From an uncultured Erysipelotrichaceae bacterium (GTDB lineage: Bacteria; Bacillota_I; Bacilli_A; Erysipelotrichales; Coprobacillaceae), in assembly GCA_910588075.1 (NCBI GenBank), contig CAJUOS010000002.1:44583-108582 (forward strand): a stretch of DNA of 64,000 nucleotides, read 5' to 3'. The notes below the pieces were generated by a model. The model had not been told where the DNA came from and did not search any database. It saw only the letters and a program-made list of their open reading frames with translations. The translations under genes and the position numbers were made by a program. Positions 25,204 to 32,518 of this stretch are shown here, piece by piece; position 1 is the stretch's first letter, and every line of letters starts with the position of its first letter.

Positions 25204-25245
25204 TAAAAAAAAAAGAGAAAAGAAGAAATACTTTTACGATTTCTT
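25204..25245 (-). terminator. Terminator of ksgA-yabG-ispE
   Basis: Minus strand aagaaat / atttctt stem (25245-25239, 25229-25223) followed by a long T-rich tract of about 18 bases; it overlaps the end of ispE. Confidence 0.75.
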
Positions 25246-26103
25246 ATATTTTTCTTCCTCTTTATGAAGTATTTGTGTTTTTCTAACAAAATAATATTTA
25301 TTTTTAAAAAATTCATATCCTTTTTCAAGTTTATTTATATCTTGAGTCATTCCAAAAACACAAGAACCACTTCCTGACATTAACGCTCCTTCAAATCCTA
25401 ATTCAATAAATTGTTTTTTTATCATTTCTATATCTTCAACCATATCTATTGATGGAGCTTCTAAAGTATTTCCTAAATGATTAACAATCTTTTTAAAATC
25501 ACTCTTTTCAATACCTTCTTTTAATTCTAAAACTTGAGGATGAATTGCATTGTTTAAGTCAAGCATACCAAAGCATTTCTTTGTAGATACTCCCTTTTTA
25601 GGTTTAACTAATAATAAATAACAATGAAATTGATGTTCAATAAATTCTAATTTTTCACCAATACCTCTTACTAAAGCCATTTTCTCATATATGCAAAATG
25701 GGATATCAGCTCCTACTTCTTTGCCAATTTCTGCTAGTTGTTCTAATGATAGACCCAAATGAAACATTTGATTCATAGCCCTTAAAACAGCAGCTCCATC
25801 TGCACTTCCTCCAGCTAACCCTGCTTGTGTTGGTATATGTTTATAAATATGAATTTTTACTCCATATGGAATATGATATCTTTGAATTAAAATATCTGCT
25901 ACTTGATACATGATATTTCTTTTATCTGTTGGCATTCTATAATTATTTGTTGTAATTTCTATCCCATGATCTATTTTATCAATATAAATCAAATCATGTA
26001 ATGTTATGGGTGCCATAACCATATCTAACTCATGATATCCATCTGTTCTTTTTCTGACAACATCAAGTGCTAAATTGACTTTTGCATATGCTCTGACTTT
26101 CAT
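25234..26103 (-). CDS. ispE: 4-diphosphocytidyl-2-C-methyl-D-erythritol kinase
   Basis: GHMP kinase of the non-mevalonate isoprenoid pathway, 289 residues, standard. N-terminal AKVNLALDVV, the ATP-binding loop PTQAGLAGGSADGAAVLRAM, and the C-terminal GALMSGSGSCVFG are the three GHMP motifs. It lies 4 bases downstream of yabG; ispE close to yabG and ksgA is the usual order in spore formers. Confidence 0.97.
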   Translation of the reverse strand: MKVRAYAKVNLALDVVRKRTDGYHELDMVMAPITLHDLIYIDKIDHGIEITTNNYRMPTDKRNIMYQVADILIQRYHIPYGVKIHIYKHIPTQAGLAGGSADGAAVLRAMNQMFHLGLSLEQLAEIGKEVGADIPFCIYEKMALVRGIGEKLEFIEHQFHCYLLLVKPKKGVSTKKCFGMLDLNNAIHPQVLELKEGIEKSDFKKIVNHLGNTLEAPSIDMVEDIEMIKKQFIELGFEGALMSGSGSCVFGMTQDINKLEKGYEFFKNKYYFVRKTQILHKEEEKYKKS

Positions 26104-26107
26104 TTTA

Positions 26108-26854
26108 TCATCCTTTCGTTGGGTATATTTTTCTTGCTACTCCTTTAGTATCAATTCCACCTATTCCATTTTGTTTATGTGATGTATGATTAATAATTTC
26201 TTCCACATCAACATAATTTCTAACACTTTCATTAGCAATTAAACTTGCAATATAAACAGGATCTAATGCATGTATATTTATACGTTTAGGACTAGAAGCA
26301 AAATTTGCCCCACTAGCTAATAACATTTCATAATAAGATTGACATGCTCCTGCAATAATAATAAGGGCATCTTTATCATCTTCATATTGCCTTGCATTTT
26401 GAATTGTTTCCATAAAATCTCTAGAATGTTGATAATTATCTATATCTGTTTTATCTTTATTCTTTCTTAAAGCATCATGTCCTGTAATAACAAGAATTTG
26501 TGGTTTATGTTTTTCTAATAATTCAAATACTTTATCTTTCATTTCATATTCTTTCATATAATAACAATCTGCACGAATACGTAATTCTTGATATTTCTTT
26601 TGGCACATTCTTAAATATTTTTCATCACCATCTAAATGTAAGACTTTTCCTCGTAACATAGGCTGTCTCTCAATAGAAAAATGATCATTTTGATAAGGTT
26701 GTATTTCACTTAATTCTAAATCTTCTCTATCACTATCTGCAATCAACCTTAATTCTACACCTCTTAGATAATAGATATTATCTTGAATATCAAATATTTC
26801 AAAAAGAATATCTCTATTGTATTTTTTTCTAACAACATAATCTCCTATTTTCAT
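26108..26854 (-). CDS. yabG: Sporulation-specific protease YabG
   Basis: Protease that processes spore-coat proteins during sporulation. It has 248 residues and is recognised by the N terminus IGDYVVRKKYNRDILFEI, the internal LVITGHDALRK and RDFMETIQNARQYEDDKDAL, and the C-terminal GACQSYYEMLLASGANFASS with HALDPVYI and GIGGIDTKGVA. It is typically transcribed late in the mother cell; here it lies 25 bases after ksgA and 4 bases before ispE, so it may also be read from the housekeeping promoter. Its presence is the clearest sign of a spore former in the window. Confidence 0.93.
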   Translation of the reverse strand: MKIGDYVVRKKYNRDILFEIFDIQDNIYYLRGVELRLIADSDREDLELSEIQPYQNDHFSIERQPMLRGKVLHLDGDEKYLRMCQKKYQELRIRADCYYMKEYEMKDKVFELLEKHKPQILVITGHDALRKNKDKTDIDNYQHSRDFMETIQNARQYEDDKDALIIIAGACQSYYEMLLASGANFASSPKRINIHALDPVYIASLIANESVRNYVDVEEIINHTSHKQNGIGGIDTKGVARKIYPTKG

Positions 26855-26879
26855 AATCTCACCATATTAATATATGATA

Positions 26880-27689
26880 TTATAAATATTTTGTGAGTTC
26901 TATATAATCACTTAAAGTCAATTGTTCTGGTCTCATTTGAGGATTAATATGACATTCACTTAATATCTGGTTTGTTTGATCTTTAAATAGTTGTTTAAGA
27001 TTATTATATATAGTTTTTCTTTTTTGTGTAAAAGATTTTTTTAATATTTCTGTTAATAAAGAATTATATTTTTCTTTCATATGTATTGATATAATAGCAC
27101 TGTCTATATGAGGAGCAGGATTAAAGACATTTTTTGATATTATCATATCTAATGAGATATTTCCTATACATTTTATCATTAATGTAAGTGGACTATTATA
27201 ATGTATATCTGTTAATTTTTGTGCAACTTCTTTTTGAACCATTGCATGAATACTATATAAATCAGCTTGTGATGTTATAATATGTTCTAAAATATCTGAT
27301 GTAATATAGTAAGGTAAATTAGCAACAATACACACTTTTGGATAACCACATTCTTCAACTATTTTCTTTAAATCAACTGTCAAGAAATCTTGAAAAATAA
27401 TATCTATATTTTGATATTCTGATAAGGATTCATCTAAGACATCTTTAAGTCTTGTATCTATTTCAAAACATATGACTTTCCCTGCTTTCATTGCTAATTG
27501 TTCAGTTAAAGCCCCAATTCCTGGACCTATTTCAATAACACATGTTTCTAAATCAACTGGTGTTGTTTCAACAATCTTTTTTATAATATTTAAATCTATT
27601 AAAAAATTTTGTCCAAATTTTTTTGATGCTTTAATTTGATATTTATTTAATAAATAGTCTGTATTTGATTTTTTTGCTATATCTTTCAT
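26880..27689 (-). CDS. rsmA: 16S rRNA (adenine1518/1519-N6) dimethyltransferase
   Basis: KsgA/RsmA dimethylates two adenines near the 3' end of 16S rRNA during small-subunit assembly. It has 269 residues. Motifs: KKFGQNFLIDLNIIKKIV, VIEIGPGIGALTEQL (SAM site), FQDFL, and the catalytic NLPYYITSDILEH. It starts at ATG 27689 behind ggtgag and heads the ksgA-yabG-ispE group. In Bacillus rnmV precedes it; here rnmV is 2.8 kb away with LytTR and niacin genes inserted between. Confidence 0.97.
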   Translation of the reverse strand: MKDIAKKSNTDYLLNKYQIKASKKFGQNFLIDLNIIKKIVETTPVDLETCVIEIGPGIGALTEQLAMKAGKVICFEIDTRLKDVLDESLSEYQNIDIIFQDFLTVDLKKIVEECGYPKVCIVANLPYYITSDILEHIITSQADLYSIHAMVQKEVAQKLTDIHYNSPLTLMIKCIGNISLDMIISKNVFNPAPHIDSAIISIHMKEKYNSLLTEILKKSFTQKRKTIYNNLKQLFKDQTNQILSECHINPQMRPEQLTLSDYIELTKYL

Positions 27690-27722
27690 ATTCTCACCTG
27701 AAAATATTATAATCTAATTTAT

Positions 27723-27749
27723 AAAAAAAGAAAAGAAGCCTTAGCTTCT
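27723..27749 (-). terminator. Terminator of the LytTR operon
   Basis: Minus strand agaagc / gcttct stem with 4-base loop followed by tttcttttttt; it overlaps the LytTR stop. Confidence 0.85.
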
Positions 27750-28377
27750 ATAATGCACTTTTATATCTTCTTCCTATAGGTAATGTTTCAGAATTCTTCA
27801 AAATACATTCTTGTCCTTGAATATTTTTAACCCATTGTTTATTGACTACAAAAGACTTATGAATTTGTATAAAGTATTTTGAATTCACTTCCTTCAAGAA
27901 AATATTTAAGTTCTTTCTCTCTACAAATACTCCATTTATTGAATGAATAATAATTTGATGTCTTAAAGATTCTACATAATAGATTTGGGATAATCTCATT
28001 TGTGAAATAATTCCATGACTTGAGTAATTATAATATAAAAATCTTTCTTGAATATCCTTTAGTATTATTGTTTGATTTTTTGTAAAATCTTCTTCAAAAT
28101 ACTTGCAAGATAAATAAAGATTAACCTTTAATTTAATACATTCACTAGCAAGTTCATAATTTTGAGGACCTATAATATAACATAATGTTTCTTCATATCT
28201 ATGGAAATTTTTTATTATTTTTAAATCTTCTTTCTTTTCTATTTCTATAACATAAATATCTGCATGAACTTTTTCATTAAAACTTTGAATATAATAATGA
28301 ATACTTTTTGTTTCTAGAAAATGACATATCTTTTCTTCAATACAAGAATTTTTTGATAGTATAGATAATCTAATCAT
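27748..28377 (-). CDS. LytTR-domain DNA-binding regulator without a functional receiver
   Basis: 209 residues. The C-terminal half (about 110-209) is a LytTR DNA-binding domain (IYYVESLRHQIIIHS, KYFIQIHKSFVVNKQWVKNI, LPIGRRYK). The N-terminal 100 residues are sized like a response-regulator receiver but lack the acidic pair and the phosphorylatable Asp, so phosphorylation is unlikely. ATG 28377 has aaggag. It overlaps the upstream membrane-protein gene by 8 bases. Such receiver-less LytTR/membrane-protein pairs resemble the LytTR regulatory systems (HdrRM, BrsRM) of streptococci, where the membrane protein inhibits the regulator. Confidence 0.82.
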   Translation of the reverse strand: MIRLSILSKNSCIEEKICHFLETKSIHYYIQSFNEKVHADIYVIEIEKKEDLKIIKNFHRYEETLCYIIGPQNYELASECIKLKVNLYLSCKYFEEDFTKNQTIILKDIQERFLYYNYSSHGIISQMRLSQIYYVESLRHQIIIHSINGVFVERKNLNIFLKEVNSKYFIQIHKSFVVNKQWVKNIQGQECILKNSETLPIGRRYKSAL

Positions 28378-28972
28378 AAGTATTCTCCTTATCAATCTTT
28401 TCAAGATAATAAGATATAGGTCTATCTATTAATAACTCTGATAAAATATGATAACGATCTTTAAATTGAATGCCTTGTTGTTGAATAAATGTAACTGCTT
28501 CAATAAAAGGTTTCTTGCCTTCTAATGGCAATGGTAAAAATGAATAAATAGAACCATCATACATATGAATTTCAAATAAAATATCATAACCAAGTGTTCC
28601 AAATGGTGGTCTTGGTATTTTTGTATAGGTTACAGCAATATAATCAATTTGATTCATATTTATTGTCATTTGATATTCTAAATGATGTTTCCTCAAAATA
28701 TGTTTAAAGTATGCCTTTATTTTAATAAACATTGTATCATGATAAGTATATTGAATAACATCTTTATTAACTTTCCACATTAATTCAGCATATGTCAAAC
28801 CTGGTAAAACAATAATAATCAAAACAAGAATAATAAATATGAAAACTATATTTAATTCCTTTTCCCACCAAGTTGTATTACCAATCATTTTTAAAAAAAT
28901 GAGAAACATAATCCATCCACTAACATAAAGTAATGCTGTTTTAAACTTTGGTTTTCCTACAATATATTCCAT
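28370..28972 (-). CDS. Two-helix membrane protein, putative LytTR inhibitor
   Basis: 200 residues, family not recognised. Two hydrophobic segments lie at about 14-31 (LLYVSGWIMFLIFLKMI) and 42-62 (VFIFIILVLIIIVLPGLTY); the remaining 135 residues look cytosolic, with a compact basic/aromatic domain (YIAVTYTKIPRPPFGTLGYD). ATG 28972 follows aaggagag and lies 50 bases downstream of a promoter; a longer reading frame upstream has no ribosome site and would cross that promoter. It overlaps the LytTR gene by 8 bases, implying a stoichiometric partner. Confidence 0.75.
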   Translation of the reverse strand: MEYIVGKPKFKTALLYVSGWIMFLIFLKMIGNTTWWEKELNIVFIFIILVLIIIVLPGLTYAELMWKVNKDVIQYTYHDTMFIKIKAYFKHILRKHHLEYQMTINMNQIDYIAVTYTKIPRPPFGTLGYDILFEIHMYDGSIYSFLPLPLEGKKPFIEAVTFIQQQGIQFKDRYHILSELLIDRPISYYLEKIDKENTYD

Positions 28973-29021
28973 AAAAAATACTCTCCTTATCTTTTTTATA
29001 AGACTAGTCTTTACATTTTCT

Positions 29022-29049
29022 ATTATATTTAGAATCTTATAGAAGTAAA
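29022..29049 (-). promoter_or_regulatory. Promoter of the LytTR/membrane-protein operon
   Basis: Minus strand weak -35 TTTACT (29049-29044), 16-bp spacer, perfect -10 TATAAT (29027-29022). A poor -35 is expected of an activator-dependent promoter. The remainder of 28973-29289 holds the direct repeats below and AT-rich DNA. Confidence 0.65.
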
Positions 29050-29056
29050 CAGAAAC

Positions 29057-29086
29057 GACACCAACAACATATTTCTGACACCAACA
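29057..29086 (-). repeat. Direct repeat, candidate LytTR operator
   Basis: Two perfect 10-bp direct repeats, TGTTGGTGTC on the minus strand (29086-29077 and 29066-29057), spaced 20 bp start to start, i.e. about two helical turns, ending 7 bp upstream of the -35 box. LytTR proteins bind tandem repeats of about 9 bp spaced two turns apart, so autoactivation by the regulator is likely. Confidence 0.65.
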
Positions 29087-29289
29087 TCTCTTTTTGTTAT
29101 GAGTTTTGTAGAGAAAAAATTTTAATTCAAAATAAGTACCACTCAATAAAACAAGCTTACTTGATATTGTTGTTTCTCTACTGAGTTAATTATATTTTAA
29201 TATATTGTCAATTTTTAATAAAAACTATACCATAAAATTATCTTTATTTTATGTATAGAATTTTATATAATATTCGTGAGGTAATTGAT

Positions 29290-29793
29290 ATGGATAGACG
29301 AGAAAAAATAATACAAATTATTCAAAGAAGTGAAAAACCTATTTCAGCTTCTACTTTAGCTAAACAACTTGGAGTTTCTAGGCAAATTATTGTAGGAGAT
29401 GTTGCATTAATTCGTGCAAGTGGCACTCATATTATAGCCACTCCTAGAGGATATGTTTTAGATGATAATAAAGAAGATACTTTATACACAATTGCTGTTC
29501 ATCATCAAAAAAAAGATTTAATTGATGAATTATATACAATTGTTGATTTAGGTGGTTATATTATTGATGTTATTGTAGAACATCCTATTTATGGTCAACT
29601 CTGTGGCAAGTTACATTTATCTTCTCGTTATGATGTTGATCAATTTATTAAAAAAATTAATATTAATGATGCTAAACCTTTAAGTGAATTAACTGATGGT
29701 TTACATCTACATACGATAAAATGTTTAAACAATGAGACTTTTGAAAGAATAAAAGAAGCATTAAATCAAAAAGGTTATTTATTTACAAAATAA
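29290..29793 (+). CDS. niaR: Niacin-responsive transcriptional repressor NiaR
   Basis: Repressor of NAD-precursor genes, 167 residues: N-terminal HTH_11 domain (about 1-60, SASTLAKQLGVSRQIIVGDV) and C-terminal 3H domain with the conserved histidines in TIAVHHQKKDLIDELY, VEHPIYGQLCGKLHL and DGLHLHTIKC. ATG 29290 has gagg at 7-base spacing; an in-frame ATG at 29251 lacks one. It lies upstream of the niacin transporter, whose promoter carries a perfect dyad that is probably its operator. It senses nicotinic acid in known members. Confidence 0.92.
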   Translation: MDRREKIIQIIQRSEKPISASTLAKQLGVSRQIIVGDVALIRASGTHIIATPRGYVLDDNKEDTLYTIAVHHQKKDLIDELYTIVDLGGYIIDVIVEHPIYGQLCGKLHLSSRYDVDQFIKKININDAKPLSELTDGLHLHTIKCLNNETFERIKEALNQKGYLFTK

Positions 29794-29828
29794 TCTTTTT
29801 TTATATACACAACTTTTCATATTTTTTA

Positions 29829-29856
29829 TTGACAAATAAAAAATTAAGCATATAAT
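29829..29856 (+). promoter_or_regulatory. Promoter of niaX
   Basis: Perfect -35 TTGACA (29829-29834), 16-bp spacer, perfect -10 TATAAT (29851-29856). Confidence 0.88.
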
Positions 29857-29863
29857 AGTCATA

Positions 29864-29883
29864 ACATATGTCAAGACATATGT
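29864..29883 (+). promoter_or_regulatory. Candidate NiaR operator
   Basis: Perfect inverted repeat ACATATGTC-aa-GACATATGT, 9-bp arms, starting 7 bp after the -10 box. It would overlap the transcription start, so binding should block initiation. The adjacent niaR gene makes NiaR the likely ligand-responsive repressor. Confidence 0.75.
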
Positions 29884-29909
29884 AAATATTGTTAGAGGGG
29901 TACATAATT

Positions 29910-30488
29910 ATGAATACACATAAAAAAATATTAACTATGACTTTGTCAGCTTTGCTTATTGCTGTGGGAATTGTCATTCCTATGATTTCACCCATTAAAG
30001 TGCAAATTGGTCCTATGTCATTTACTTTAGCATCTCATGTAGCCATTATGATTGCTTTATTTATTTCTCCTAAAGTATCAATTGCTGTTGCCTTAGGAAC
30101 AACTCTGGGTTTTTTGTTGGCAGGATTTCCTGATGTTGTTGTACTAAGAGCTTTTTCTCATGTTATTTGGGCTTCTATTGGTGGATATTATATTATTAAA
30201 CATTCTGATTTATTCCAATCTCCTATAAAAACATTAGCCTTTAACTTAGCAATTGCTACTATTCATGCAATTGCTGAAATGATTATTGTTATTCCATTCT
30301 ATTATGGCGCAGGTATGGATTTACAAGCTTTCTGTTATATGGTTTTTGGACTTGTTGGTTTGGGAACAATTGTTCATAGTTCAGTTGATTTTATTATTTC
30401 TTTAATTGTATGGAAAGCATTAAGTCAAAATACAAGTATTTCTAATATTTCAACTGTTAAAAAAGTTTATCTTATTAAAAATGCTTAA
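29910..30488 (+). CDS. niaX: ECF-type niacin transporter, substrate-specific component
   Basis: Membrane substrate-binding (S) subunit of an energy-coupling-factor vitamin transporter, 192 residues with about six hydrophobic helices. It begins MNTHKKILTMTLSALLIAVGIVIP, typical of S components, with ISPIKVQIGPMSFTLASHV and VLRAFSHVIWASIGG. It needs the shared EcfAA'T module encoded elsewhere. The preceding niaR and the dyad in its promoter support niacin as the substrate. ATG 29910 follows agagggg. Confidence 0.85.
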   Translation: MNTHKKILTMTLSALLIAVGIVIPMISPIKVQIGPMSFTLASHVAIMIALFISPKVSIAVALGTTLGFLLAGFPDVVVLRAFSHVIWASIGGYYIIKHSDLFQSPIKTLAFNLAIATIHAIAEMIIVIPFYYGAGMDLQAFCYMVFGLVGLGTIVHSSVDFIISLIVWKALSQNTSISNISTVKKVYLIKNA

Positions 30489-30497
30489 TTTTTAAAA

Positions 30498-30525
30498 ATT
30501 AAAACCTCCAATTGGAGGTTTTAAT
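30498..30525. terminator. Bidirectional terminator between niaX and rnmV
   Basis: attaaaacctcc / ggaggttttaat perfect 12-bp stem with aatt loop. Confidence 0.88.
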
Positions 30526-31048
30526 CATTTATACCACATTTATCTATAATATCTTGTTTAGTTATTTGAGTTAAATTTAATCTTTTAAATAAAGTTTTTA
30601 CATTTCCATATCCTAAATGAAATTTATTATATATTTTTATTCTTCTTTTTTTATGACCAATAATATTTAAAGATAGAAATTCCTCCCAAGAAATCGATTC
30701 TTCTTGACTAGAAAATGATACAACATTTTCTAATGCTTGAATTATAGCTTCCTCTCTTGCTTCAGCAATTCCAAGTTTTTTAGCACCAATAGCATCCTCT
30801 TTATTTACAAACGCATGTTTAGCATTAGGAATTCTTTTCATAATTTCATTTCTTATTTTCATACCTGGATAATCTGGATCTGTTAAAACAATAATTCCTC
30901 TTTTTTGTTGAGTCTGTTCTATAAAATCTAAAGTATCTTCATTAATAGCTAAACCATGTGTTTCTATTGTTTCAGCATCAAATAATTTTTTTATAATAGC
31001 TGTATCTGTCTTTCCTTCAACAACAATCACTTCTTTTATTTTTTTCAT
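30521..31048 (-). CDS. rnmV: Ribonuclease M5
   Basis: Toprim-family nuclease that matures the 5S rRNA ends. It has 175 residues. The TOPRIM motif is VIVVEGKTDTAII with catalytic Glu and IVLTDPDYPGMKIR with the DxD; HAFVNKEDAIG and the C-terminal FHLGYGNVKTLFKRLN are also typical. ATG 31048 begins at the conserved KKIKEVIVVEGK. In Bacillus it lies between yabE and ksgA; here it is convergent with niaX and separate from both. The upstream neighbour is the substrate-binding protein gene. Confidence 0.93.
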   Translation of the reverse strand: MKKIKEVIVVEGKTDTAIIKKLFDAETIETHGLAINEDTLDFIEQTQQKRGIIVLTDPDYPGMKIRNEIMKRIPNAKHAFVNKEDAIGAKKLGIAEAREEAIIQALENVVSFSSQEESISWEEFLSLNIIGHKKRRIKIYNKFHLGYGNVKTLFKRLNLTQITKQDIIDKCGIND

Positions 31049-31107
31049 CTTATCACCATACTTATTATAAAACAAAAAGAAATCTAATCAAAGATTTCTT
31101 TTCTTAA

Positions 31108-32481
31108 TTACTCAAAAAAGTCTAATGTATCTTTAGTTGTCAAACATGCTATCCACCTTGTTTCTTTACTAAGTGGAGACATTATATTTTTATTTGCAAG
31201 ATATTCCTCTAATTGATTATAAAATTGATCTAAAGATAATTCAGAATTCATTTTATAAAATTCCTTTATATTATCTGCTGTAAGAACATGATTATAATTT
31301 CCTTGATATATATATAAGTCTTCTTTAAAGCTCTGATAGCCATCTAATGCGACTTTAACTTCTTGACACTTTATACCTTTTTGATTTAGCTTTTTAGCAA
31401 TATTTTGAAAAATACTCAATGATGTTCCATCATAGTCATGACGTATTTTTAACGATTTTAATCCTTCAAGACTTCCTGATTTTATTAATGAATAATAATT
31501 ATCTCCATCTTTATATGCTGACACAATTCCTGAAGAATAAATACCCTTTTCTTGAGTTATATCAAAAAACTCTTGCCCTTCTACTACCTTTGCAATAGCG
31601 CTTCTAGTCTTTTCTTCTTTAATGTTATAAACAAGATAGAAGCCTTTTTGTTTATTTTCTAGTTCATAAACATCATATGCTCCACTTTCTTTTATTTTAT
31701 CAAAGTGTTCATCTTTATTAATCACAAACATATCTATTTTTTGATTTTTAATAATAGAATTAATTTCATTATAATCAATATATTTTAGAATTATTTTTTC
31801 ATACTTTTCATGTCTTTTAGACTCTGTATTTCTTTCTAAAATAATATCTTCTTGATTTTTAAGTTGAACAATTTTATATGCTCCTGTTCCTAAGAAAGTC
31901 GTTCCATAATAACTTTGTTTATCTTGTTGATAAATAATTGGAAGTGTAAATACTTTTATATTTTCAAAATCAGCTTGTTCAAAAATAAATAATAAGTTTT
32001 GGTTATCTATTTTTTTTATATCTTTAATATTTGCTAATAACTTACTATGCACTGTATCCTGTTCTCTAAACCATTGGTATGATTCCATAACTAAATCAAC
32101 TGTTAGAGCTGTTTTATCACTAAATACTTTATCTGTATTTATTTTAACCTTTGCTTCTTTTCCTTCTTTTTCAAAAGTAATATTTTCAGCATTTATATAC
32201 TTGATACTTGTATCTTCTTTGAAGTAAGCTAATGGTTCATAAACAAGATCAAGTAAAATATCCATTGTTTCATTATCTTGTTTATATGGATGTATTCCAT
32301 CTGTTGTTTGTGATACACCTATATAGAAAATATCATTTTCTTTTCTTTTGTTTTCATGAACTTTTTGTGCACTTCCTTCATAAATCAGATATTTATTTTT
32401 TGAAGGCATGACAAAATAAATAACCATACAAACAATACATATAAATATAATAGTTAATCCTATTCTTTTCTTCTTATCCAT
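31108..32481 (-). CDS. Membrane-anchored SBP_bac_5-like substrate-binding protein
   Basis: 457 residues. A single N-terminal membrane helix (about 7-25, IGLTIIFICIVCMVIYFVM) is followed by an extracytoplasmic binding-protein domain resembling oligopeptide/nickel SBP_bac_5 proteins: GIHPYKQDNETMDILLDLVY, LTVDLVMESYQWFRE, FLGTGAYKIVQL. No lipobox cysteine with a small residue before it is seen. No permease or ATPase is adjacent. It lies just after the giant surface-protein gene across a short hairpin, with no clear ribosome site of its own, so it may be expressed by readthrough. Role unknown. Confidence 0.75.
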   Translation of the reverse strand: MDKKKRIGLTIIFICIVCMVIYFVMPSKNKYLIYEGSAQKVHENKRKENDIFYIGVSQTTDGIHPYKQDNETMDILLDLVYEPLAYFKEDTSIKYINAENITFEKEGKEAKVKINTDKVFSDKTALTVDLVMESYQWFREQDTVHSKLLANIKDIKKIDNQNLLFIFEQADFENIKVFTLPIIYQQDKQSYYGTTFLGTGAYKIVQLKNQEDIILERNTESKRHEKYEKIILKYIDYNEINSIIKNQKIDMFVINKDEHFDKIKESGAYDVYELENKQKGFYLVYNIKEEKTRSAIAKVVEGQEFFDITQEKGIYSSGIVSAYKDGDNYYSLIKSGSLEGLKSLKIRHDYDGTSLSIFQNIAKKLNQKGIKCQEVKVALDGYQSFKEDLYIYQGNYNHVLTADNIKEFYKMNSELSLDQFYNQLEEYLANKNIMSPLSKETRWIACLTTKDTLDFFE

Positions 32482-32496
32482 TTTAATATATAAGAG

Positions 32497-32518
32497 AAAA
32501 GGGGAATATTCCCCTTTT
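32497..32518 (-). terminator. Terminator or attenuator after the giant gene
   Basis: Perfect palindrome aaaagggg-aatatt-cccctttt directly after the stop codon of the giant gene, with only a short T run on the minus strand. It lies just 16 bases before the start of the substrate-binding protein gene. Confidence 0.75.

Noticed and set aside
28973..29146. N-terminal extension of the LytTR-linked membrane protein up to 29146
   Set aside because: It would translate across the operon promoter and direct repeats and has no ribosome site; the ATG at 28972 has a strong one.
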